Below the pieces are notes generated by a model, which had not been told where the DNA came from, made no database searches, and saw only the letters and a program-made list of their open reading frames with translations. Positions 1-5,223 of a stretch of 5,233 nt of DNA are shown piece after piece. A program made the position numbers and the translations under genes. Numbering within the stretch: position 1 is the first letter of the stretch; every line of letters begins with the position of its first letter. The DNA is taken from the NCBI GenBank assembly GCA_043768625.1, contig JAYVKG010000236.1, positions 1 through 5,233 of the forward strand, read 5' to 3'. The stretch comes from UKL13-2 sp043768625. Lineage in GTDB: Bacteria; Pseudomonadota; Gammaproteobacteria; Burkholderiales; Usitatibacteraceae.

Positions 1-2300
1 GCAGCGCCAATACCTATGCGGTATATGATCAATGGCGAATAAACGAAGTGTTCTCCGATGCCGATGGCACGGTCCAATTCATTAAAATGAAGACGACTGT
101 GAGCGGACAGCAATTTTTAAGAGGCGCAACGATTAGCAGCGCTCAGGGTGGCGTGACAAAGTCATTCGTATTCGACACCGCACCAAATGATGGTAGCAAT
201 TATTCGCCACCAAAGACGTTCCTGATTGGGACCGTAGGATTTGCAGCGCTTGCTATAGTCAACCCTGATTACATCGTCCCAAACGGATTTATATTCAGCA
301 GTAACATGACAATAAATTTTGCTGGGGTCGATATTGTTAGCTTCCCCTCCATTCCTACCGATGGCTACCACTCGGTAGACCGCAATGGAATAACTGCAGC
401 AAATTCGCCTACTAATTTCGCAGGATTCACAGGCACTGTTTACCCGCCTTTGCCTGGCGCACCCATCATCGGCCCAGCAGCGGCGAATGATTCCCAGGCA
501 AGCGTGTCGTTCACTCCCGGATACCCTGGTCGCAGTCCCACCACAAGCTACACCGCCACCTGTACCGCTCCGTTTCGGAACCAGGGCACCTCCAACGGGA
601 CTGCCTCGCCCATCTTGGTTGCGGGGCTTTCCAACGGTATTAGCTATGCGTGCTCCGTGACGGCGACCAATGCTAACGGCACCACACCAGCTTCAGATTC
701 GGCCAGTGTCACGCCCACCGCGGCGGCGACGCTGCCTGGTGCTCCAACGATCAACTTTGCTACAGCCGGTGACACGCTGGCGACGGTGGACTTTAGTCCA
801 CCCGGCAGTAACGGCGGAGCCGCAATCAGCCACTACATAGTGTCCTGCGAAACGCTAACGGCGAGCGGCCTTTCCTCACCTGTGACTGTGACGGGTCTGT
901 CGAATGGTGTGAATTATTCGTGTGCGGTTGCGGCTGTCAACAGCGTCGGGACCGGACCGCAATCAATGCCGAGAACCGTCATGCCAGGTACGCCACCAGG
1001 CGCACCCGTTATTACCAACGTCGCTGCGGGCAATGCGCAAGCGACTATTGCGTTCACGGCACCGGCGAATGGCGGCAGTCCGATCATTGGTTACGGCGTG
1101 AGTTGCAATTCTGGCCAGGTCACGGCTACAGGGTCCAGCTCCCCTCTTGTGCTGGCAGGCTTAGCCAACGGCACCACCTATTCCTGCACCGTGGCCGCCA
1201 CTAACAGTTTCGGGCCAGGCGCAGCATCAGCGCCAGCTAACGTGACGCCGTTGTCGGTTCCTGGTGCCCCCAACATCGTAAGCGCGACCGCTGGTAACAC
1301 CATCGCAAATATCAACTTTACCCCGCCAGCCAACAATGGCGGCAGCGCAACTACGGGATTCACGGCGACTTGCAATCCTGGCGTACTTTCGGCCAGTGGT
1401 GGTAACTCGCCGATAAGCGTCTCAGGACTCAGCAATGGAACCACCTACAGCTGCTCGGTCACCGCGATGAATGCCAATGGCACCAGCACCGCCTCGGGCA
1501 TCGTCAATGTCGTTCCGGCATCCGCTCCCACCGCGCCAGTTATTGGTACTACAATCCCCGGCGATGGTCAGGGATCGGTGTCATTCAGCACTCCAGGGTC
1601 AAACGGCGGCTCCGCAATTATCAGTTTTACCGCAACGTGCGGTGCAATTAGTGCTACAGGACCGGCTTCACCAATCACCGTGACCGGCCTCGGCAACAAC
1701 ACGACTTACGGTTGCTCGGTCATCGCCACGAATGCAATTGGATCTAGTGCTGCCTCGGCAACGAACAGTGTTACCCCTTCTGCCTTAGTGCCACTTTCCC
1801 TGGTCGCGGTTGCTGCGCGAAAAACCCATGGAGCCTCAGCAATATTTGACCTGCCCATCGATACCGCGCAGACAATCACCGGTGCTGTCTCGGTGGAACC
1901 TCGTGCTATCGGAACTGGGCATATTATTGTATTTCAGTTCAATCGGCAGATCACCGCGGCCGGAACTGTTTCGACTATGCCCGTTGGGACGGCAACAGCG
2001 ATGGCAATCGGCTACAGTGTGGTCGTTACGCTTACTAATGTTACCGATAACCAGCGCGTCACCATTTCCCTTGCCAACGTCAATGCTTCCGGTGTCAATG
2101 CTGCCGCTTCGGTTGGCTTTTTGGTGGGTGACGTAAATAATACGCGCTCAGTTAATTCAAGCGATATCAGTGCGGTGAAAGCGCATTCCGGTCAGGTGAC
2201 TTCGGCATCCAACTTTAGGTTTGATGTTAACGCTTCAGGTGCAATCGATTTCTCAGATATATCCGCGGTTAAGGCGCGGTCGGGGTTGGTGTTACCGTAA
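1..2300 (+). CDS. Secreted multi-Fn3 protein with C-terminal type I dockerin (5' partial)
   Basis: The frame is open from base 3, with no stop before the GTG at 48. That GTG has no Shine-Dalgarno, and the 15 codons before it (ending W-R-I-N-E) continue a domain opening (V-F-S-D-A-D-G-T-V-Q-F), so the gene starts outside the window. Numbering from the GTG at 48 (750 residues): 1-130 is a beta-rich N-terminal domain I recall from Burkholderiales secreted proteins but cannot name; about 136-577 holds five fibronectin type III repeats; 579-690 is a beta-rich linker domain (R-K-T-H-G near 591); 694-747 is a type I dockerin; the stop is TAA at 2298-2300. All ten cysteines lie in the Fn3 repeats, two per repeat, which suggests disulfides and hence export. 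The signal peptide would be upstream, unseen. The likely role is extracellular adhesion or scaffold binding; no catalytic domain is visible in this part. The frame has no indel, unlike the minus-strand genes nearby. Confidence 0.88.
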   Translation, partial: SANTYAVYDQWRINEVFSDADGTVQFIKMKTTVSGQQFLRGATISSAQGGVTKSFVFDTAPNDGSNYSPPKTFLIGTVGFAALAIVNPDYIVPNGFIFSSNMTINFAGVDIVSFPSIPTDGYHSVDRNGITAANSPTNFAGFTGTVYPPLPGAPIIGPAAANDSQASVSFTPGYPGRSPTTSYTATCTAPFRNQGTSNGTASPILVAGLSNGISYACSVTATNANGTTPASDSASVTPTAAATLPGAPTINFATAGDTLATVDFSPPGSNGGAAISHYIVSCETLTASGLSSPVTVTGLSNGVNYSCAVAAVNSVGTGPQSMPRTVMPGTPPGAPVITNVAAGNAQATIAFTAPANGGSPIIGYGVSCNSGQVTATGSSSPLVLAGLANGTTYSCTVAATNSFGPGAASAPANVTPLSVPGAPNIVSATAGNTIANINFTPPANNGGSATTGFTATCNPGVLSASGGNSPISVSGLSNGTTYSCSVTAMNANGTSTASGIVNVVPASAPTAPVIGTTIPGDGQGSVSFSTPGSNGGSAIISFTATCGAISATGPASPITVTGLGNNTTYGCSVIATNAIGSSAASATNSVTPSALVPLSLVAVAARKTHGASAIFDLPIDTAQTITGAVSVEPRAIGTGHIIVFQFNRQITAAGTVSTMPVGTATAMAIGYSVVVTLTNVTDNQRVTISLANVNASGVNAAASVGFLVGDVNNTRSVNSSDISAVKAHSGQVTSASNFRFDVNASGAIDFSDISAVKARSGLVLP
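453..1778 (+). repeat. Five tandem fibronectin type III repeats (protein-level repeat)
   Basis: Five units of about 84-88 residues follow each other: roughly residues 136-223, 229-313, 317-401, 404-490 and 494-577, numbered from the GTG at 48. Each opens with P-G-A-P or a variant (T-A-P in the fifth), has a strand ending in F-T/S-x-P-x-x-x-G-G-S (degenerate in the first), then a T-A-T-C or V-S-C segment, and then the turn G-L-S-N-G-x-x-Y-x-C-x-V-x-A-x-N. The cysteine pairs are 172/202, 267/292, 353/380, 442/469 and 531/556. The units are clearly diverged at DNA level, so this is an old array and not a recent slippage expansion. Confidence 0.87.
2124..2288 (+). other. Type I dockerin domain (two Ca2+-binding F-hand loops)
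   Basis: Two 12-residue EF-hand-like loops lie about 31 residues apart near the C terminus. Loop one runs D695-V-N697-N-T699 to N703 and D706. Loop two runs D726-V-N728-A-S730 to D734 and D737. Each is followed by a near-identical helix start, D-I-S-A-V-K-A-H/R-S-G. This duplicated layout is the signature of type I dockerins, which bind cohesin modules in a calcium-dependent way. No cohesin or glycoside hydrolase is seen in the window, so the partner is unknown. In non-cellulolytic proteobacteria such dockerins are often found without an obvious cellulosome. Confidence 0.85.
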
Positions 2301-2335
2301 ATCCGTCTGACTCGTCGACCACGCCGATAAGCAAC

Positions 2336-2363
2336 ACTTGGATTTCCAAGTCGGTATGACCGA
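2336..2363. terminator. Candidate hairpin pair between convergent genes
   Basis: In the 103-base gap between the convergent Fn3/dockerin and cupin genes lie two adjoining small inverted repeats. ACTTGG (2336-2341) and CCAAGT (2346-2351) surround a 4-base loop. TCGGT (2351-2355) and ACCGA (2359-2363) surround a 3-base loop; the two share base 2351. Position fits a bidirectional terminator, but there is no T tract on either side and the stems are short, so this is a weak call. Confidence 0.25.
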
Positions 2364-2403
2364 AAACCCAAGATCACTCAAAATGTGTGTGCAACGGACC
2401 AGT

Positions 2404-2868
2404 TTATCCCTTGCTCCGAAACGTTTTCGGCGCACGATCAGTTTTGACTCGCTTGCTTCCCGGCTCAAAACCGGCGCTGTTGCGAAAAATATTGGGCTTG
2501 CGATAGATTGCAAGGATCACACAACCTTCCGCGCTATGTGTCTCGTGCATCGAGTTAGGTTTGCGCCATACATATTCGCCCGATCGCGCGATTCCATCGT
2601 GGTCCGAGAAAGAGCCAGAAATCACGTAGCTTTGCTCAATTTCGGGATGCTTGTGGAATGGCAGAGTCGTACCTGGCTGCCAACGTAACAGGCAGGTCAT
2701 TTCGCCGCGCTCTTTGTCCTCATAAAGTACCTTGATTTCAATGCCTTCAAATTGCGACGGCTTCCATTGCATGTTCGCGGGACTAACGTAAACCGAACCA
2801 TCGGGTGTCGGCTCAAGCTGCCCGCGTAATCGTTCGGCGATCGGCGTAGCTGACTCTGTGGTTGGCAT
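2404..2868 (-). CDS. Single-domain cupin protein
   Basis: A 154-residue protein with one conserved beta-barrel cupin. Motif 1 fits G-x5-H-x-H-x3-E-x6-G exactly: G66, H72, H74, E78, G85. Motif 2 is G97-x6-P104-x3-H108. The three histidines and the glutamate would hold a divalent metal (Fe, Mn, Ni or Zn). The general form resembles the ChrR-like/dihydroxyacetophenone dioxygenase-like cupins, but the substrate cannot be told. There is no signal peptide or membrane segment, so it is cytoplasmic. The ATG at 2868 is supported by the strong Shine-Dalgarno AAGGAGAGG five bases upstream. It lies downstream of, and on the same strand as, the RidA-like gene, 194 bases away, so co-transcription is possible but a separate promoter cannot be ruled out. 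Relatives as I recall them end soon after Y-R-K-P-N-x-F (residues 122-128); the basic tail from about 130 to 154 may be a readthrough extension. Confidence 0.82.
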   Translation of the reverse strand: MPTTESATPIAERLRGQLEPTPDGSVYVSPANMQWKPSQFEGIEIKVLYEDKERGEMTCLLRWQPGTTLPFHKHPEIEQSYVISGSFSDHDGIARSGEYVWRKPNSMHETHSAEGCVILAIYRKPNIFRNSAGFEPGSKRVKTDRAPKTFRSKG

Positions 2869-2873
2869 GACAT

Positions 2874-2882
2874 CCTCTCCTT
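2874..2882 (-). promoter_or_regulatory. Ribosome binding site of the cupin gene
   Basis: On the minus strand AAGGAGAGG stands five bases before the ATG at 2868. It is nearly a full anti-Shine-Dalgarno match. It fixes this start over the overlapping out-of-frame ATG at 2873-2871. Confidence 0.75.
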
Positions 2883-3062
2883 CAAGTGGTCAACGTGTCC
2901 GTTGCAAAATGGAATTTTACGCCGTGCGACTCCGTGGCGCGTTTTACCGGTTTCAAACAGGCTGCAAACGCCAACTTTCATGTTGAGCTACTTTTTTGGC
3001 GCCGCGATCCGCCTTTCTGGACCAAAACCGCGAACCGCCGCGATTGGCTGGCACTTTCAATT

Positions 3063-3552
3063 CTAGTTCGCTGCTTTAAGACAAGAGACAAACTCCGCGC
3101 GCCACGGCTCGGCTGGTCCAACATACGGTTCAGATCGTCGTGCCGCTACAGTCGCACGATCCAATCTTATTTGTAAGGCCTCAGCGATTGCGGCAATGGA
3201 GACTTTCAGTCCAAGCACGCGCGCAGGCAGCTTGGCACCCTGACGCGCTGGCGGATTGGCAGGGAACCACTTGAGCCACTCCCCGTTCATTCCTGCAAAA
3301 TCATTTTCGTCCGCGAGCCCCACGGTTACGCTGACGATCTTGTCCAGGGAACTACCTGCTTCTTCGAGGATAGCTTGTATGTTAGTCATGCAGTCGGTTT
3401 TGGTCTTGAATAGTTGTGCCTTTGAAAGTATCCGTGACGGGATTGATCGGGGCAGTACCTGAGACGAACACCAGGCCCGCGGCCTTGACCGCTTGGCTGC
3501 AGGTCGCTGGCGGCTTGGCCGCCTTTGGCGTGAATACAATTTGACGGGCCAC
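3063..3552 (-). pseudogene. RidA/YjgF/UK114-family protein, frameshifted
   Basis: Two minus-strand frames together spell one RidA-family (Rid) protein. These small trimeric enzymes deaminate reactive enamine/imine intermediates, or act in related catabolic steps. The first frame starts at GTG 3552 (V-A-R-Q-I-V-F-T-P) with GGAG eight bases upstream; it reads F-V-S-G-T-A-P-I-N-P near residue 30 and stops early at 3384-3382. The second frame continues C-M-T-N-I-Q-A-I-L-E-E-A-G-S-S-L-D-K. The break is at the TTTT run at 3398-3401 (AAAA on the coding strand); removing one base restores I-Q-D-Q-T-D-C-M. The restored product has 162 residues. R103 in P-P-A-R-Q-G lines up with the substrate-binding Arg105 of E. 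coli RidA. The family normally ends near I-A-A-I-A-E-A (residues 119-125), so the last 37 residues look like readthrough. The match to the family is strong; whether the break is real or a sequencing error is open. Confidence 0.83.
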
Positions 3553-3560
3553 TATGCTTA

Positions 3561-3564
3561 CTCC
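3561..3564 (-). promoter_or_regulatory. Ribosome binding site deciding the RidA-like start
   Basis: GGAG on the minus strand lies eight bases before the GTG at 3552-3550. The GTG is also where family similarity begins (V-A-R-Q-I-V-F). The ATG at 3639, in the same frame, has no clear Shine-Dalgarno and would add 29 residues without family character. Confidence 0.55.
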
Positions 3565-3714
3565 GATTGCGTTGTTAACGATTGATTCGAGGTACAACTG
3601 GCCCTTTATTATTGCCGCCGATTTCAAATTAACCCACATGTCTAAATTTTGTTGACCCCGTCCATAACGCCGCGAAACGTTGCCAGTATTCGGGTAGCGC
3701 TACTTTAAGATGTG

Positions 3715-3947
3715 TCAATCGAAATCAGCGGGCTGGGTCAAAAACTCAACGGCACCAGCAGTAGGGCTCACTACGATGAGATTTTTTCCGGAAACGCCTT
3801 GCGGTCCCCGCTCACTTGGGCCTAGTTGCATGTGCAAATGGTCGCGGATTTGATTTCATTGGAAAACGCAGCGCTGTGGGCAAACGCTGAAAATAAATTT
3901 TGCCCAATTCCCGCATACAAAGCCGGAAAATCGGCTCGACAATAGGA
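3715..3947 (-). pseudogene. C-terminal remnant of an unrecognised gene upstream of the RidA-like gene
   Basis: The minus-strand frame ending at TGA 3717-3715 gives about 46 protein-like residues after an in-frame TGA at 3858-3856, including D-H-L-H-M-Q-L-G-P-S-E-R-G-P-Q-G and V-V-S-P-T-A-G-A-V-E-F-L. It contains an ATG at 3831 with no Shine-Dalgarno. Just before it, the neighbouring frame from 3947 reads A-D-F-P-A-L-Y-A-G-I-G-Q-N-L-F and S-A-A-F-S-N-E-I. One base lost near 3849-3855 would join the two into a C-terminal piece of about 75 residues. The insertion sequence begins immediately upstream, so the N-terminal part would lie beyond 5223. The family is not recognised; same-strand position ahead of the RidA-like and cupin genes suggests a third member of their pathway. 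It could instead be a chance open frame. Confidence 0.42.
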
Positions 3948-3984
3948 TGAGGTTGAGCGTTTTTTTGAGTACGACCGTAGCGCG
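3948..3984. repeat. Candidate IS terminal inverted repeat, orfB-side
   Basis: This begins TGAGGTTG (3948-3955), matching the reverse complement of CAACCTCA at 5216-5223. Base 3947 and base 5224 extend the exact match to nine. Further in, TACG-n-CCG-TAGC here resembles TACG-GGCGATAGC at the other end, with a one-base offset. IS3-family ends normally start with TG. Confidence 0.45.
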
Positions 3985-3986
3985 CA

Positions 3987-4889
3987 TGCTGCCCGCTTTT
4001 GTTGAGTGAACCAAGACCAGTACATCTGGCTCCGTATGGCATAACCCAACCTGGAGTGGCGACGTTTCCGGTTGCAAAACACCTCGATGTAATCAAACAG
4101 ATCAGCCTTAGCTTCGTCCCAGTCCGATAGCGACGGTCGAAGACACGCTCTTTCTTCAGACTGTTGAACCAGCTTTCCATCGGCGCACTATCCCAGCAAT
4201 TGCCTTTGCGGCTCATGCTCGAAATTGCCTTGGTATCTTCGATCAATGCCTGATCGTCATGACTGCAATATTGGCTGCCTTGGTCGCTGTGATGAATTAG
4301 TTCCGGCTTCGGTTTGCGCTTGAAACCCGCCATTCGCAAGGCGTTCAGCACCAGCTCTCTGGTCATCCGCGAATCCATCGCACAGCCCACAATCATGCGG
4401 GTATACAAGTCCATTACCACCGCCAAGTACAACCACTCTTCTGCAGTAAAAATGTAGGTGATGTCAGCCGTCCACATTTGTCCGGTGCGGTTGTCTGCAA
4501 TTGGCGATTGAGAACGTTTCGGGCAACCGGCAAATGGTGCGCCGAGTTGGTCTTCGCTTGGTGGCGGCGCTTATGTCTGGCGCGGATACCATTGGCCTGC
4601 ACCAGCCGGCGAACCCGCTCCTGGCTCACCGGCGGACCGCGTACCTTGATTGCCTGGGTCATGCGTGGCGCACCATAGGCACCCTTAAACTCGGCATGGA
4701 TAGCGCGAATGAGGGATAAAAGCGGTGGGGTACTGAGCCACCGCTTGGCGGCCGATCCGGTGCGCCACTCAGCGCAACCGCTCTCACTGGCACTGAGCAC
4801 GCTGCACGTCGCATCAAGGGAAAGGCGCCTGCATGCCGTCGAATCCAGGCGTACTTCACAAATGGTCCTTTGCAAAATACGCCGTCGCT
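3987..4889 (-). pseudogene. IS3-family transposase OrfB (DDE integrase domain), multiply frameshifted
   Basis: Pieces in three minus-strand frames line up in order as one IS3 OrfB. They are V-K-Y-A-W-I (around 4859-4842); D-G-M-Q-A-P-F-P (4840-4817); L-D-A-T-C-S-V to T-T-A-P-D-K (4818-4477); W-T-A-D-I-T-Y-I-F to R-R-Y-R-T (4474-4121); and D-E-A-K-A-D-L-F to Q-Q-K-R-A-A (4118-3987). The breaks fit +1 at 4841, -2 near 4816-4819, -1 at 4476/4477 and -1 at 4120/4121, which sum to a return to the original frame. The catalytic triad is kept: D at 4465-4463, D in H-H-S-D-Q-G (4285-4283) and E in P-M-E-S-W (4177-4175), with 35 residues between the second D and E, as in the family. The codon after Q-Q-K-R-A-A is TGC, perhaps a mutated TGA stop. 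The enzyme would have cut and joined IS ends; no functional full-length product is expected. Confidence 0.87.
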
Positions 4890-5173
4890 TTTTTTAGAAT
4901 CTCGACCTCCATCTTCAGCCGCGCATTCTCGGCACGCACCCGGGGCAGTTCCATCGGTTCCGGACTGATCGGCTGACCATTGCCGGACGCCCCCGCCAGG
5001 TTGGTCAAACAATGCGCCTTGCGCCAACCATGCAGGGTCTGCTCAATGTTGCCGAGTTTACGAGCTACTTCTGCCTGACGCTTGCCTTCGACTTCGACCC
5101 GCCGAATCACTTCTTGCTTGAATTTCAGTGTGTAATTCTGCTTCGGTAACCGTTTCGTTTCCGTACCTGCAAT
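4856..5173 (-). CDS. IS3-family transposase OrfA (HTH), start codon uncertain
   Basis: The frame ends at TGA 4858-4856 and is open back to a TAG at 5191-5189. It encodes Y-T-L-K-F-K-Q-E-V-I-R-R-V, then a helix-turn-helix (A-E-V-A-R-K-L-G-N-I-E-Q-T-L-H-G-W-R-K), then a leucine-zipper-like stretch (A-E-N-A-R-L-K-M-E-V-E-I-L-K-K). This is the usual Transposase_8/HTH layout that binds the IS ends. The only standard start in frame, GTG at 5110, would cut off conserved residues (R-L-P-K-Q-N-Y-T). An ATT at 5173-5171 stands ten bases after AGGA and may be a mutated ATG, so the gene may have lost normal translation. OrfA alone usually represses transposition; fused to OrfB by frameshift it makes the active transposase. 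Confidence 0.78.
   Translation of the reverse strand: MAGTETKRLPKQNYTLKFKQEVIRRVEVEGKRQAEVARKLGNIEQTLHGWRKAHCLTNLAGASGNGQPISPEPMELPRVRAENARLKMEVEILKKATAYFAKDHL
4889..4895 (-). other. A7 slippery site for -1 programmed frameshift between orfA and orfB
   Basis: The coding strand has seven A residues within orfA, read CTA-AAA-AAA-GCG. A -1 slip here moves into the frame that reads K-K-S-D-G-V-F-C-K-G-P-F-V-K-Y-A-W-I, the expected start of OrfB. Many IS3 elements make OrfAB by such a slip. The signal itself is intact although the downstream frame is broken. Confidence 0.6.
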
Positions 5174-5192
5174 AACAGGATTATCCTGCTAT
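5172..5192. repeat. Near-palindrome upstream of orfA
   Basis: CAGGAT-T-ATCCTG at 5176-5188 is a perfect inverted repeat around one base. It extends with one mismatched pair to ATA and TAT at 5172-5174 and 5190-5192. It overlaps the presumed translation start region of orfA, so it could act as a repressor site or a structure that limits translation from impinging transcripts, as is known for some insertion sequences. Function here is not shown. Confidence 0.35.
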
Positions 5193-5215
5193 CGCCCGTA
5201 TCCGGAATTCGCAAC

Positions 5216-5223
5216 CAACCTCA
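5216..5223. repeat. Candidate IS terminal inverted repeat, orfA-side
   Basis: CAACCTCA is the reverse complement of TGAGGTTG at 3948-3955. It places the orfA-side end of the element ten bases from the window edge. The final bases 5224-5233 would then be host DNA, perhaps the other half of the interrupted gene. Confidence 0.42.

Larger units (their letters stand above)
3948..5223 (-). mobile_element. Decayed IS3-family insertion sequence (about 1.28 kb)
   Basis: The unit holds an IS3-type orfA and orfB, an A7 slippery site between them, and candidate terminal inverted repeats. Its proposed length of 1276 bases is normal for IS3 elements. OrfB similarity stops near 3987 and orfA similarity near 5150, leaving about 40 and 55-70 bases of terminal DNA, also normal. 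The orfB reading frame is broken four times and orfA has lost a standard start, so the copy is probably immobile unless helped in trans. No matching 3-4 base target duplication is visible outside the proposed ends (GGA on the left, TGC on the right), so the exact ends are tentative. Confidence 0.75.

Noticed and set aside
162..371. Minus-strand open frame of 69 codons inside the N-terminal domain of the Fn3/dockerin gene
   Set aside because: It lies fully antisense to a strongly supported coding frame and has no recognisable motif or ribosome binding site.
1178..1444. Minus-strand 88-codon frame antisense to Fn3 repeats three and four
   Set aside because: Its A/V/L/P/G-rich composition is what antisense reading of Fn3 codons gives; no start signal.
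2338..2688. Plus-strand 116-codon frame opposite the cupin gene
   Set aside because: The minus strand here carries exact cupin motifs and a strong Shine-Dalgarno; the plus frame has neither.
2697..2981. Minus-strand 94-codon frame overlapping the cupin start and the preceding gap
   Set aside because: The start at 2981 has no Shine-Dalgarno and most of the frame is the cupin gene read out of phase.
2886..3176. Plus-strand 96-codon frame over the gap between the RidA-like and cupin genes
   Set aside because: Composition is not protein-like, there is no ribosome binding site, and part is antisense to the RidA-like tail.
3639..3741. TGTCTAAATTTTGTTGACCCCG at 3639-3660 with TTGACCC and GGGTCAA forming an inverted pair, seen as possible ends of another insertion sequence
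   Set aside because: The matching arm (3735-3741) falls in the probable coding end of the upstream remnant, the arms are only seven bases, and 3639 is too far from orfB to be the IS3 end.
3826..3837. TTGCA-TG-TGCAA inverted repeat
   Set aside because: Five-base arms within a probable coding remnant; expected by chance at this length.
3921..3936. AGCCG-6-CGGCT hairpin just outside the proposed IS end
   Set aside because: Short stem, no T tract and inside the probable interrupted coding sequence; not enough to call a terminator.
4478..4719. Plus-strand frames of 66 and 72 codons over orfB
   Set aside because: Antisense shadows of the transposase; the catalytic-domain match is on the minus strand.
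4659..5027. Minus-strand 122-codon frame as an independent gene
   Set aside because: Only its stretch around V-K-Y-A-W-I is real, as the frame entered by the -1 slip; the rest is out-of-phase orfA and orfB sequence.
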